Positions 32,821 to 42,066 of a stretch of DNA of 64,000 nucleotides are shown in pieces. Under the pieces are notes generated by a model. It was not told the origin of the DNA, searched no databases, and saw only the letters and a program-made list of their open reading frames with translations. The position numbers and the translations under genes are program-made. This stretch comes from Chloroflexota bacterium (GTDB taxonomy: Bacteria; Chloroflexota; Anaerolineae; Promineifilales; Promineifilaceae): the NCBI GenBank assembly GCA_014584575.1, contig JACTMP010000059.1:23688-87687 (forward strand), given 5' to 3'. Every line of letters starts with the position of its first letter. The first letter of the stretch is position 1.

Positions 32821-33276
32821 TCAACTGGAAATGGTTGCATAATAGTAATCTCTCTCTAGCCAGGCCAGTTCAAAATCACCATGAGATATGCTGATGGGCG
32901 CAATATCAAAAGCAGGATCATTCACGTAGAGATGGGCATCATCAAAGCCCACAACCACAACCGCGTGATCGGTACCGTAAGCCCAATAGGGTAAATCTCC
33001 CGTTCGCAGAAACACGATCACTGGTAGGCCTGCCTGCAATAATGATACAAGTCCGGTTAAATCAGTTACACTGTAAGTCACCGATAAATTCCATTCAGTC
33101 AATAAGCGAATATGCGTCGCGGGCGCCCCAAATGATTTGATTTTTAGTTTTGAAATGAGGCGGGAGTAATCTACTGGTTGACCCAAAAAAGCCAATACCA
33201 TAGCGGCACAAGCAGCCAGGCAATCCCCGTCACTTTGTTGTTTCTGATGGGGAACGTTGAGCAACTGTTTCGGCAC
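32821..33276 (-). CDS. C39-like papain-fold peptidase
   Basis: A 151-residue peptidase-C39-like protein. The catalytic Cys lies in QQSDGDCLAACAAMVLAF near residue 19, the His in GTDHAVVVVGFDD near residue 105 and an Asp/Asn in LYVNDPAF. No signal peptide or transporter is attached, unlike bacteriocin exporters. It overlaps the small gene upstream by 47 bp in another frame. Stand-alone C39 proteins with such a partner recur in Chloroflexota and cyanobacteria; the role is unknown but a toxin-immunity-like or protein-maturation function is possible. Confidence 0.8.
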   Translation of the reverse strand: MPKQLLNVPHQKQQSDGDCLAACAAMVLAFLGQPVDYSRLISKLKIKSFGAPATHIRLLTEWNLSVTYSVTDLTGLVSLLQAGLPVIVFLRTGDLPYWAYGTDHAVVVVGFDDAHLYVNDPAFDIAPISISHGDFELAWLERDYYYATISS

Positions 33277-33586
33277 GACTGCTAATCTCGGCGATGATCT
33301 GGGGGGTGATATTCATTTGCCCGGTTTCGACATCCACATTAATTATCCCCACCTGACCAATATCACCTATTGAGGTCAATGACAAAACAACCGGTACCTG
33401 CCAGCGAATGCGCTCACCCACCGCTAATACAGGTTGTCCAGCATGAAGCATGTAGCTGATTTCGCTTAAGACAAAGCTGTTAACTTTTTGCCGGGCGGCA
33501 AAAGCGGAAACATTTACATCAGCCGAAACCTTTATTTCCAGTTCCAGCCGTCCCGTTTCAGGTATTGACTCGACAATTAAACTCAT
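33230..33586 (-). CDS. Hypothetical partner of C39 peptidase
   Basis: A 118-residue protein I do not recognise. It is beta-rich (LEIKVSADVNVSAFAARQKVN, RWQVPVVLSLTSIGDIGQVGIINVDV) and ends in a Ser/Thr-rich tail. Its last 47 bp overlap the peptidase gene, so the two are co-expressed. The N-terminal part could present a substrate or inhibitor surface to the peptidase; this is speculation. Confidence 0.7.
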   Translation of the reverse strand: MSLIVESIPETGRLELEIKVSADVNVSAFAARQKVNSFVLSEISYMLHAGQPVLAVGERIRWQVPVVLSLTSIGDIGQVGIINVDVETGQMNITPQIIAEISSRAETVAQRSPSETTK

Positions 33587-33637
33587 ATGCCATCAACCTG
33601 TTTGCCTTCACATATGACCGCATTATAACACCCCCAC

Positions 33638-34759
33638 TCAGGCGCGGACAATACGACGGGTATCTTCAGGCGGGAAGCCCGGTGTGGCGTGGATGAATTC
33701 TTGAATTTGGCGATAGGTGATCATGCCCAGCAAACGGCCGTACTCCACCACCGGCAGCGCCCATACCCGCAGCCGCGCCATCTGGCTGATCACATCCAGT
33801 AGATCGGTCTGGAGCGAAACGGGGCGCACTTCTGAGGATATGGCTGCGTAAATCAAGGCATCCGGCCCATACAGGTTGGCGGCGCGCAATAGCCCATCTT
33901 CGGTGACAAAACCGATATAATGGCCGTCTTCCGCCACCGGGAAGTCACTTTGCCAGCCGCGCATCCGTTCTGCCAACGCCTGGCGCAGGCTGTCATACGG
34001 CCCCAGCACCCCGACAACCGGCGAGAATACCTCACGCACCATGTGCCCATACCCGGAGCGACGCATCCGGCCCTGCCAGCGGATGGCGGCCAATTCCTGC
34101 GTACCGGCCACAAAAATGAAGAGGGCAATGAGCGCCATAAAGATAGCGCCGTTCCAGATCGCCCACAGCCCCATCAACATCGCCACCACCCGGCCAATGT
34201 TAACGGCTACGGCCGTTGCCTGTTCATGCTTCAACCGCAGCGCCAGCAGCGCCCGCAACATGCGCCCGCCGTCCAGCGGAAACGCGGGCAGCAAATTAAA
34301 CAGCGCCAGAATGATGTTGTACAACAGCAAAAAAGAAAACAGCGCTCGGAATGTCAACGAAAAGTCCTGAATGCCACCCAGCACCGGTATATTCAATAGC
34401 CAGGCCACCAGCCCCATCACCATCGCCAGCACCACATTCACCGCCGGGCCGGCCGCCGCCACCACCAGCTCTTGCTGTGGTTTTTCCGGCATCCGTTCCA
34501 GTTGGGCCAGGCCGCCAATGGGCAGCAGTACAATCTGGCGCACCGGAATGCCGTAATGCAGCGCCGCAAAACTGTGCCCCAGTTCATGCAACGTCACCAA
34601 CACAAACAGCAGCAGCACGGAAACAATGCCAAACAACGCGCCACTGGCGCCGCCCATTTGCCCATACGTCATGGCGGCAAAAACCAGGATCAACGGAAAG
34701 GTAATGTGAATCCGAATGGCAATACCACGTACAGTCAACAGTTTCCAGGAACTATTCAT
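33638..34759 (-). CDS. Site-2 protease family metalloprotease with CBS domains
   Basis: A 373-residue M50 intramembrane protease. Several membrane spans are seen; LVTLHELGHSFAALHYG holds the HExxH zinc site near residue 60 and NLLPAFPLDGGRMLRALLA the third ligand near residue 165. Two CBS repeats follow from about residue 245 (SPVVGVLGPYDSLRQAL and RPVSLQTDLLDVISQM). Such proteases release membrane-bound regulators; CBS domains suggest adenylate sensing. No cognate anti-sigma factor is adjacent. Confidence 0.9.
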   Translation of the reverse strand: MNSSWKLLTVRGIAIRIHITFPLILVFAAMTYGQMGGASGALFGIVSVLLLFVLVTLHELGHSFAALHYGIPVRQIVLLPIGGLAQLERMPEKPQQELVVAAAGPAVNVVLAMVMGLVAWLLNIPVLGGIQDFSLTFRALFSFLLLYNIILALFNLLPAFPLDGGRMLRALLALRLKHEQATAVAVNIGRVVAMLMGLWAIWNGAIFMALIALFIFVAGTQELAAIRWQGRMRRSGYGHMVREVFSPVVGVLGPYDSLRQALAERMRGWQSDFPVAEDGHYIGFVTEDGLLRAANLYGPDALIYAAISSEVRPVSLQTDLLDVISQMARLRVWALPVVEYGRLLGMITYRQIQEFIHATPGFPPEDTRRIVRA

Positions 34760-34776
34760 CGCGTTACAACCTTTTT

Positions 34777-34830
34777 GAGATTGGAGATGAGAGATTGGAG
34801 ATTAACCTGTTCGCAAATCTCTGGTCTCCG
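34777..34830. repeat. GAGATTG-family degenerate repeat
   Basis: GAGATTGGAGATGAGAGATTGGAGATTAACC with a weakly matching right arm AAATCTCTGGTCTCC. It lies just upstream of the site-2 protease gene. Confidence 0.7.
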
Positions 34831-34893
34831 CTCAATGATGTGTAGATCATAGCACAATGGTCAAGTTCCGTGTGTTAGCAAGCCATAAACAAC

Positions 34894-35046
34894 ACCAATT
34901 CTCAGTTTGCTTTGCGGCGGCAGATAAATCTGCACCAACAAGCGGCAAAGTCGGCCTTCGCCGACTATTTCCAGTCGGCGAAGGCCGACTTTGTTTTCTG
35001 TTGCCGCGATTTCAATCGCCGGGTTTTGCCAAACTGAGAATTGCTG
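34894..35046. mobile_element. MITE-like element, copy 2
   Basis: Terminal repeats CAATTCTCAGTTTG and CAAACTGAGAATTG enclose about 150 bp with an internal palindrome AAGTCGGCCTTCGCCGACT and its mirror. It is flanked by the 10-bp direct repeat CATAAACAAC (34884-34893 and 35047-35056). It is related to the element at 15496-15613 but has a longer right half. No coding capacity. Confidence 0.75.
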
Positions 35047-35091
35047 CATAAACAACCATTGACTTGCCCAATCTCCGGGCGTCGGCGACAA

Positions 35092-35150
35092 TAATCCGGT
35101 AATCGGTAATCGGTAATCGGTAATCGGTAATCGGGCTTCGGGCTTCGGAC
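35092..35150. repeat. GGTAATC heptamer array
   Basis: Five tandem GGTAATC units followed by CGGGCTTCGGGCTTCGG. It ends 12 bp before the next start codon. Confidence 0.85.
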
Positions 35151-35162
35151 AAGTGGTGGTAT

Positions 35163-36692
35163 ATGCAAAATTCGCGGCGGTTGTGGGTGATTGTGGGTGC
35201 GGTTATGGCTGTTGTCGCGCTGGCAGCAGTGGGTGTTTTCTGGCTGCTGCCCCGTTTGTCAGGCGTGGATGGGGATGCTATCGTCCGGCATATGCCTCAG
35301 GACACGGCCGTCTTCGCCGAAATCAACCTGCTCAACCTGCAAGACAGCGCCAGCCGCCAGACCGCCGCCGCTTTTGAAAATACCTATAACAGCGCCGACA
35401 TCCCCTTTAATCCGGCCGACCCTTCCACCATTTTTAATGGGCTGGATGGCGCTTTGGCCTCATTGGCCGGGGTGACGGTGAGCGAGGATGTACGGCCATG
35501 GCTGGGTGCTAATGCCGGCGCCGGCTTTTTGCCGCCCGGCCCCGATGGACAGGCGCGCTGGCTGCTGGCGGGCACCGTGCGCGATACGGCGGGCGCGGAT
35601 GCCTTTGTGGCCAAGGTGAACAGCGTGGGGCAGGGCACGGCCGTGCGCCAGGGCAATCTGGTGTTGGCAGCCTCTGACCCGGCCACGCTGGCCGCCGCCC
35701 AGGCCGCCGCGGACGGGTTGAGCCTGGCCGACTCGCGCCGCTTTCAGGAAACGATGGCCGAACTGCCGGATAAACGGGCAGCCACACTGTATGTGAATAT
35801 GGCTGCCGCGAATCCACTGCTGGAAACGGCCGTGCTCCCCGAACAGGCCGGCGTGGTGCAGGCAATTCGGGGCATCTTGCCGGTGTACACGGCCGTTGGC
35901 CTGGCCGCTTTTGCCACCAACGCCGGGATTCAGGTGGAACTGGTGGGACTGCATGAGCCGCTGAACGAGACACAACGGGCGTGGCTGGCGGCGCAAACGG
36001 GCACACGGGCGCTAGATGCACAGGTATCGGCGGACACGGCCGTTTACCTGACCGGGCAGCGGACAGACCTGCTCTGGCAATTGCTCAAAGGTTCGCTCGA
36101 TGGTTTGGGTTACAGCGCCGCCGATGTGGACGAGGCCACCCAACTGTTTGCCGGACTATTTGGCTTTAACCCGGACCAGGATTTGTTGGCCGCGTTGGAT
36201 GGCGAGTTTGCCCTGACGCTGCTCCCGGTTGAAGGGGCGACGGCCGTACCTGGCCTCAGCGGCGCACTGCTGGCAACACACAACCAGCCGGACAATCTGG
36301 CCACGTGGGCGGACTCGCTGGCAAATGGCTTGTCCCGGCTCGGTTTTGCCGCCGCCAACAGCGAAGGCGTCTATCAGGTGAACAATGCAGATGGCAGCCC
36401 ATTGGCGGCCTATACGGTCGTGGGCGATCAGGTGGTGGTGGGTACAGAGGCGGCGGGGGTAACGGCCGTGACGACCAGCAGTGACCCCTTGAACGCCGCC
36501 CCTGCCTACCAGAATGCCTGGGCGCACCTGCCAGACGAGGCCAAACCGTTCCTTTTTGTCAATGTTGACCAGTTGGCCTCCTTGTTTGCCCTCGACCCGG
36601 AGACAATGCCTGCGCATACGGCCGTGATGGGCCGAACCAGCGACGAAAACATCTCCCGCGCCACACTCATCCTTGTCATCGGAGAGGAATAG
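35163..36692 (+). CDS. DUF3352-like exported protein
   Basis: A 509-residue protein with one N-terminal membrane span (WVIVGAVMAVVALAAVGVFWLL). The remainder is extracellular or periplasm-facing and resembles DUF3352: MPQDTAVFAEINLLNLQ, DVRPWLGANAGAGFLPP and FVAKVNSVGQGTAVRQGNLVLA. The gene is dense in ACGGCCGT octamers (eight copies), read mostly as TAV. It ends 6 bp before the histidine kinase gene, so the pair may be an operon, with the exported part a candidate sensor. Function unknown. Confidence 0.75.
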   Translation: MQNSRRLWVIVGAVMAVVALAAVGVFWLLPRLSGVDGDAIVRHMPQDTAVFAEINLLNLQDSASRQTAAAFENTYNSADIPFNPADPSTIFNGLDGALASLAGVTVSEDVRPWLGANAGAGFLPPGPDGQARWLLAGTVRDTAGADAFVAKVNSVGQGTAVRQGNLVLAASDPATLAAAQAAADGLSLADSRRFQETMAELPDKRAATLYVNMAAANPLLETAVLPEQAGVVQAIRGILPVYTAVGLAAFATNAGIQVELVGLHEPLNETQRAWLAAQTGTRALDAQVSADTAVYLTGQRTDLLWQLLKGSLDGLGYSAADVDEATQLFAGLFGFNPDQDLLAALDGEFALTLLPVEGATAVPGLSGALLATHNQPDNLATWADSLANGLSRLGFAAANSEGVYQVNNADGSPLAAYTVVGDQVVVGTEAAGVTAVTTSSDPLNAAPAYQNAWAHLPDEAKPFLFVNVDQLASLFALDPETMPAHTAVMGRTSDENISRATLILVIGEE

Positions 36693-36698
36693 ACAGCC

Positions 36699-37961
36699 AT
36701 GGAACCACAACATGAGTTAGGCCCTTACCAACCCTGGCGTGCCTTCCAGAAAGCCGAACAGCAGGAACGGTTTACGAACCGCACCCTGAACATTGTGGTC
36801 ATTACCTTAACAGTAATCGCCTATCTGCCGCTGCTGGTTGATTCCAGATTTTATCAGTTGCCCACCGGCCACCTGCTGCTAATCCTGGGATCAGGGCTGC
36901 TCTATGGTTTCACCGGCACCAGAGGCATGATCTGGTTTGAAGCCAGAAGTAAAAATCGCCCCTGGTTTTTCCCACTCTATTTTGTGGTAATGGCGGCTAT
37001 CGTGGCCTTCACGTTTTGGATGGTTGAGGGGCTGGATAACAATGCCTGGCTGCTCATCCTGCCGGTAGCGGCGCAAAGTCTGGCGCTGCCGCGCCTGGGC
37101 ACGGCCGTCGTCTGTGCCGGTTTATTGGCCCTCATCTACTTCATGTTTCTGCGCGACACCTCTCCGGAATACCTGCTGCAAGCAATGATGCAAATTAGCG
37201 CGGCTGTTATCTTTACCCTTATTTTCACCTACATCGCCTTGCGCGAAGCAGTCGCCCGTGAGCAGATTGCGCAACTGGCCGGTGAATTACATGCCGCCAA
37301 TTTGCGTCTGGCAGAATACGCCGCCCAGGCCGAGGAACTGGCCACGACCAAAGAACGCAACCGGCTGGCCCGTGAAATTCACGACAACCTGGGGCACTAC
37401 CTGACGGTGATTAATGTGCAGTTAGAAGCAGCACGCGCCATCATGCCGGAAAACCCGGACAAGGCGAGCGACGCTCTGCAAAAAGCGCAAAGCCTGACGC
37501 AAGAGGGGTTGAGCGCCATTCGCCACTCGATCAGCGCCCTGCGTGAATCGCCGCTAGAAAACCAGACGTTACCCCAGGCCATCGGCCAGTTGATCAGTGA
37601 AACGCAAGAGACAGGATTGGGCGCCAGACTGGAACTCGTGGGTGCGCCCATAGAACTGGAGCCAAAAGCCAGCCTGACGCTGTACCGGGTGGCCCAGGAA
37701 GGGCTGACCAACACACGCAAACATGCCCAGGCGCGGCAGGTGGTGGTGACGCTGGACTATTCGCAGCCGGAACAGGTGACGTTGACGGTGGCCGATGATG
37801 GGGTGGGCACGGCCGTTACCCCTGACAGCGGCTTTGGCCTCATGGGTATCCGGGAACGGGTGCAGCTATTGGGTGGGGACACGGCCGTGTCTACCACACC
37901 CGACGCCGGTTTCACCCTACGCGCTACGATACCGTGTTCAGGTGAATACGTTGGACGATAG
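36699..37961 (+). CDS. NarL-type sensor histidine kinase, orphan
   Basis: A 420-residue HisKA_3 kinase. The N-terminal half has about five to six membrane spans (residues 30-185). A coiled coil leads to ERNRLAREIHDNLGHYLTVI with the phosphorylated His near residue 229; the HATPase part is reduced but has LTLYRVAQEGLTNTRKHA (N box), VADDGVG and GFGLMGIRERV. No NarL-type response regulator gene is adjacent, so it is an orphan here. It converges with the sirtuin gene, overlapping by 38 bp. Confidence 0.9.
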   Translation: MEPQHELGPYQPWRAFQKAEQQERFTNRTLNIVVITLTVIAYLPLLVDSRFYQLPTGHLLLILGSGLLYGFTGTRGMIWFEARSKNRPWFFPLYFVVMAAIVAFTFWMVEGLDNNAWLLILPVAAQSLALPRLGTAVVCAGLLALIYFMFLRDTSPEYLLQAMMQISAAVIFTLIFTYIALREAVAREQIAQLAGELHAANLRLAEYAAQAEELATTKERNRLAREIHDNLGHYLTVINVQLEAARAIMPENPDKASDALQKAQSLTQEGLSAIRHSISALRESPLENQTLPQAIGQLISETQETGLGARLELVGAPIELEPKASLTLYRVAQEGLTNTRKHAQARQVVVTLDYSQPEQVTLTVADDGVGTAVTPDSGFGLMGIRERVQLLGGDTAVSTTPDAGFTLRATIPCSGEYVGR

Positions 37962-38667
37962 CGGGCAGCACTTCCCCGGCAGGGCCGGCGAGGACAAAAT
38001 TGAAGGCAGAAGTCAGGGGGGTAGGCTGCGGGTTAATTTCCACAATGGGGACGCGGCGGCTCTTTGCTTCCAGGGGCAGCGAGGCGGCGGGCTGCACCAA
38101 CGCCGACGTGCCAATCGAGAGCAAAACATCGGCATTACGCACGGCCGTGACCGCCTGATGCAGCCCCACCGCCGGTAGACTCTCGCCAAACCAGACCACA
38201 TCCGGGCGCAAAAAACTGCCACACTGCACACAGCGGGGTGGTGTCTCCGCCTCTGACCAGCTTTCGGCCGGGTGATCATGGTCAAAACATTTCACCCGCC
38301 GGATGTTGCCATGCAGTTCAATCACGCGCTGGCTGCCCGCCTGCCGGTGTAGCCCATCCACGTTTTGGGTGATCAGGGTAAAGCCGGGCACAAGCCGTTC
38401 CCATTGCGCCAGCGCCAGATGGCCGGGATTGGGCGCGGCCTGCTGCACCAACTGCCGCCGCCAGGCATACCATTCCCACACCAGCCGGGGGTTGCGCCGG
38501 AAGGCGGCCCGCGTGGCCAGTTCCTCCGGGTCATACTGCGCCCACAGCCCCGTCTGCGCCTGCCGGAAGGTGGGAATGCCGCTTTCCGCCGAGATGCCCG
38601 CCCCGGTTAATACGACCACCCGGCGCGCCTGTCGCAAGAGTTGAATCAATTCATCAGAGATGTGCAT
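37924..38667 (-). CDS. Sirtuin-type NAD-dependent deacylase
   Basis: A 247-residue Sir2-family enzyme. VVVLTGAGISAESGIPTFR near residue 17, TLITQNVDGLHRQAG and ELHGNIRRVKC are the NAD and catalytic His motifs. The zinc site has one CxxC (PPRCVQCGSF) but the first pair is reduced to CFDHDH, so another residue must serve as fourth ligand. The long open frame upstream is ignored; ATG 38667 starts at the family boundary (MHISDELI). Its 3' end overlaps the histidine kinase gene. Confidence 0.92.
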   Translation of the reverse strand: MHISDELIQLLRQARRVVVLTGAGISAESGIPTFRQAQTGLWAQYDPEELATRAAFRRNPRLVWEWYAWRRQLVQQAAPNPGHLALAQWERLVPGFTLITQNVDGLHRQAGSQRVIELHGNIRRVKCFDHDHPAESWSEAETPPRCVQCGSFLRPDVVWFGESLPAVGLHQAVTAVRNADVLLSIGTSALVQPAASLPLEAKSRRVPIVEINPQPTPLTSAFNFVLAGPAGEVLPAIVQRIHLNTVS

Positions 38668-38790
38668 GGTGGTTTCAAAAAGGGTGTCAACCTGAACAAA
38701 ACGCCATAAAATTGTAGGATAGTAAACCTGACTACCATTCCTGCCTGGTTCATTTGCCAGGTACAAGTTTAACAGCAGCAACAGCAACTA

Positions 38791-38846
38791 CCTAATCTCC
38801 CAATCTCCCAATCTCTTAATCTCCAATCTCTATTCTCCAATCTCAA
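38791..38846. repeat. CTCCCAAT heptamer-like array
   Basis: CCTAATCTCCCAATCTCCCAATCTCTTAATCTCCAATCTC units run up to the start codon of the ABC-F gene; the array is single-armed here. The gap 38668-38790 holds no gene. Confidence 0.8.
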
Positions 38847-38848
38847 CC

Positions 38849-40729
38849 ATGAACCTCCTTACCCTCGAAAACGTCTCCCACTACTACAGCGAACGGCTGC
38901 TGCTGGATCAGGTGAATTTGCTTATCAACGAGGGCGACCGCATCGGCCTGATTGGGCGCAACGGCAGCGGTAAGACCACCTTGCTGCGCCTGATTGCCGG
39001 ATTGGAGACGCCGCGCAACGGCCGTGTCAGCCGCGCCGGCAACGTGCGTGTGCAATACCTGCCCCAGGAGCCGCACCTGGACGAAAAGCTGACCATCCTG
39101 GACGCCGTTTTCCAGAGCGATGCGCCGCAAATGCGCCTGCTACGCGACTTCAACCGCGCCAGCGACCGGCTACACCACGACCCACACAACCCCACCTGGC
39201 AGGCAGAATTTGCCGAACTCAGCCACCAGATGGACCACACCGGCGGTTGGGCCGCTGAAGCGGACGCTAAAACCATCCTCACCCGATTGGGCATCACCCA
39301 ATTTGACGCGCCGGTAGGGACGCTGAGCGGCGGGCAGTATAAGCGCGTGGCGCTGGCCCATGCCCTGCTCGACCCCGCCGACCTGCTCATTCTGGACGAA
39401 CCTACCAACCACATTGACGCCGACACCATCGCCTGGCTGGAGGATTACTTGCTTAAGCGCCCTGGTGCGTTGCTGATGGTGACACACGACCGTTATTTTT
39501 TGGAGCGGGTGGTGAACAAGATTGTGGAATTAGACCGGCGGCAGTTGGTGATGTATCCGGGCAATTACGGCCGTTATCTGGAACAACGCACCCGCCGCGA
39601 CGAACAACTCAGTACCGCCGAAACCAAACGGCAGGGCATCCTCCGCCGTGAACTGGAGTGGCTGCGGCGCGGTGCACAGGCGCGCAGCACCAAACAAAAA
39701 GCGCGTAAACAGCGCATCGAAGAGCTGCGCGAAATTCAGTATGACCGGGGGGATGATCGCGTGGCATTGGCCTTGGCCTCGCACCGCCTGGGAAAACGGG
39801 TACTGGAAGCCACCGGCCTGAGCAAAAGCTATGGCGACCTGACCCTCTTCCAAGACCTCGATTTTCACCTTGACCCTGGCGACCGGATTGGCGTCATTGG
39901 CCCCAACGGCGCCGGCAAAAGCACCTTTCTGGACGTGCTGGCGGGCAAAACAGCAGCAGACAGCGGTGAGATCAACTGGGGCCAGACGGTGCAGTTGGGC
40001 TACTATGACCAGCACGCCAGCGGCCTGCCGGAAAACAAGCGTGTCATCGAGTATATCAACAGCATCGCCCCCAACATTCGCACCGCCGACGGCGAAAAGG
40101 TGGAAGCGGCGCAAATGCTGGAATGGTTCCTCTTCACCCGCCCAGAACAGCAGTCAACCATCAGCAGCCTGAGCGGGGGTGAACGCCGCCGCCTTTACCT
40201 GCTGGCGACGCTCATTCACCAGCCCAACGTCCTCTTTCTGGACGAGCCAACCAATGACCTAGACGTGCAAACATTGACGGTGTTGGAGCAATTTCTGGAC
40301 AACTTTGAGGGCTGCCTGGTGGTGGTCAGTCACGACCGTTTCTTCTTAGACCGCAACGTGGACTTTCTGGCGAGTTTTGAGGATGGCGTTTTGGGAACAC
40401 GTTACCCCACGCCGTTTGAGAGCTACCAGCAGTTGCGCGCCGCCGAAAGCCAACCCGCGCCCGTCGCTTCCTCACCGAAACCGCCGCCGCCCAAAACAGC
40501 CGAACGGCCGCGCAAGTTAACATTTCAGGAAAAACGGGAACTGGCGGAATTGGACACGGCCGTGCCCACTCTGGAAGCGCGCATTGCCGAACTGGAAAGC
40601 CAGATCAACCAGGCGGGCGGCGATTATGCCCGGCTGCAAACGCTGGTTGATGAATTGGAAAAGGTGAAGGTGGCGTTGGACACGGCCGTGACCCGTTGGC
40701 TAGAACTCGCCGAAATTGGCAACTCGTAA
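38849..40729 (+). CDS. ABC-F family ATPase (Uup/EttA type)
   Basis: A 626-residue soluble ABC-F protein with two ATPase domains. The first has GLIGRNGSGKTTLLRLIAG, LSGGQYKRVALAHALLDPADLLILDEPTNHID; the second GVIGPNGAGKSTFLDVLAG, LSGGERRRLYLLATL and LFLDEPTNDLD. The linker and a basic C-terminal coiled coil (LAELDTAVPTLEARIAELE) resemble Uup. Such factors act on the ribosome or, in some cases, give antibiotic resistance; the substrate is not decidable here. No Shine-Dalgarno. Confidence 0.9.
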   Translation: MNLLTLENVSHYYSERLLLDQVNLLINEGDRIGLIGRNGSGKTTLLRLIAGLETPRNGRVSRAGNVRVQYLPQEPHLDEKLTILDAVFQSDAPQMRLLRDFNRASDRLHHDPHNPTWQAEFAELSHQMDHTGGWAAEADAKTILTRLGITQFDAPVGTLSGGQYKRVALAHALLDPADLLILDEPTNHIDADTIAWLEDYLLKRPGALLMVTHDRYFLERVVNKIVELDRRQLVMYPGNYGRYLEQRTRRDEQLSTAETKRQGILRRELEWLRRGAQARSTKQKARKQRIEELREIQYDRGDDRVALALASHRLGKRVLEATGLSKSYGDLTLFQDLDFHLDPGDRIGVIGPNGAGKSTFLDVLAGKTAADSGEINWGQTVQLGYYDQHASGLPENKRVIEYINSIAPNIRTADGEKVEAAQMLEWFLFTRPEQQSTISSLSGGERRRLYLLATLIHQPNVLFLDEPTNDLDVQTLTVLEQFLDNFEGCLVVVSHDRFFLDRNVDFLASFEDGVLGTRYPTPFESYQQLRAAESQPAPVASSPKPPPPKTAERPRKLTFQEKRELAELDTAVPTLEARIAELESQINQAGGDYARLQTLVDELEKVKVALDTAVTRWLELAEIGNS

Positions 40730-40753
40730 ACAAATCCAGTTCATCCGATCAAT

Positions 40754-40804
40754 GGGTTGCAGGTGGCAGGTACTTGCAACCCGCCACCTGCAACTTGCAA
40801 CTTG
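40754..40804. repeat. GCAGGTGGCAGGT/ACCTGCAACTT repeat
   Basis: GGTTGCAGGTGGCAGGTACTTGCAACC and CGCCACCTGCAACTTGCAACTTG form inverted and direct repeat units of 7-8 bp. The TATAAT at 40810-40815 and the ATG at 40822 follow at once. Confidence 0.75.
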
Positions 40805-40821
40805 TCAGCTATAATTCTTCT

Positions 40822-42066
40822 ATGAACAGCCCTAAATCACCCGGTTCCCCACTTTGGAGTGATAGCAGCAAACGCGCCGCCATCGTCATTTTACTGGTGC
40901 TGGCGCTGCTGCTGTTTTATCGGGTGAACATCGTACTCCTACCTTTGAGCCTGGCCACCATCCTGGCTTACCTGCTCACCCCCCTGGTCAACCTGATCAC
41001 CCGCACCCTTCGCCTGCCCCGCCTGCTGGTGATTGCCATCATCTACCTGGCGTTAACCGTGTTTCTGATTTCCATTCCCGTTATTGCCATTCCGCCGCTG
41101 GTCAACCAGATTACCACTTTTATCGGTAATGTGCCCCGCTATCTGGCCGGCGTCGGCAATTTTTTTGTTGAACCCATCGTCCTGATCGAAGGTTACGAGA
41201 TTCCCATGGACGAACTGCCGTTTGACCAGATCGTCCGCTCCTTAAGCGACAACCTGGTCGGCATTGTGCAGACGCTGGGCGGCCAGACATTGACTATTTT
41301 TAGCAGCGTAGCCACGGTAACTATCTCCACGGTAGGCTGGATCATTCTGATCATGATCATTTCTTTCTACATGGTCAAAGATCATGAGCGCCTGTTTGAA
41401 ACGGTGCTCAATCTGACGCCAACCGATTACCGCACCGACGTCCGCCAGCTTGGCGAACAAATCAGCCTGACGTGGAACGCCTTTTTACGTGGTCAGTTGG
41501 TTTTGTGTTTCGTGGTCGGTGTCATTGTCTACATTGCCGCTACCATTTTAGGGCTGCCTAATGCCGGTACATTAGCTGTTTTTGCCGGATTTATGGAACT
41601 CATCCCTACCTTTGGTCCGGTGCTGGCGGCCATACCGGCTATCTTCCTGGCCTTCTTTCAAACGGATAGCAGTTGGTTGGGCAATTACATGTCTCCATTC
41701 TGGTTTGCCCTGCTGGTAGCCGGTATTTATTTCCTGATCTACCAGTTTGAAAATTATGTACTCGTCCCCCGCATAATTGGGTATCATTTGAAACTGCATC
41801 CGCTGGTGGTGTTGGTGGGGGTTATTGGCGGCGCTGCTATTGCCGGTGTATTAGGTATTCTGCTGGCTGCACCGGTATTGGCCAGCGCCCGCATCATTTT
41901 GCGTTACATTTATAGCAAACTGCTCGACCAGCCGCCGTTTGCGCGGGGACATGAGGTGTTAGAGCCGGTGGACACGGCCGTGCTGCCCAAACTCCCCCTC
42001 CCCCTGGAGAAAAGGCTGGAACGAACCGATAATCAAACTGATTCAGTTGAAATGGAGAAAAAATGA
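40822..42066 (+). CDS. AI-2E family membrane permease
   Basis: A 414-residue polytopic protein of the AI-2E/PerM family. About eight membrane spans occur (AAIVILLVLALLLFYRV and LLPLSLATILAYLLTPLVNLI near the front; GVIGGAAIAGVLGILLAAPVLA at the end). PF01594-type motifs such as GAGTLAVFAGFMELIPTFGPVL-like sequence are present. The substrate of this family is debated. The ATG follows TATAAT by 6 bp, so the transcript may be leaderless. It overlaps the next small gene by 4 bp. Confidence 0.85.
   Translation: MNSPKSPGSPLWSDSSKRAAIVILLVLALLLFYRVNIVLLPLSLATILAYLLTPLVNLITRTLRLPRLLVIAIIYLALTVFLISIPVIAIPPLVNQITTFIGNVPRYLAGVGNFFVEPIVLIEGYEIPMDELPFDQIVRSLSDNLVGIVQTLGGQTLTIFSSVATVTISTVGWIILIMIISFYMVKDHERLFETVLNLTPTDYRTDVRQLGEQISLTWNAFLRGQLVLCFVVGVIVYIAATILGLPNAGTLAVFAGFMELIPTFGPVLAAIPAIFLAFFQTDSSWLGNYMSPFWFALLVAGIYFLIYQFENYVLVPRIIGYHLKLHPLVVLVGVIGGAAIAGVLGILLAAPVLASARIILRYIYSKLLDQPPFARGHEVLEPVDTAVLPKLPLPLEKRLERTDNQTDSVEMEKK

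Noticed and set aside
37795..38178. Plus-strand frame over the kinase/sirtuin junction
   Set aside because: It is a shadow of two well-supported convergent genes.
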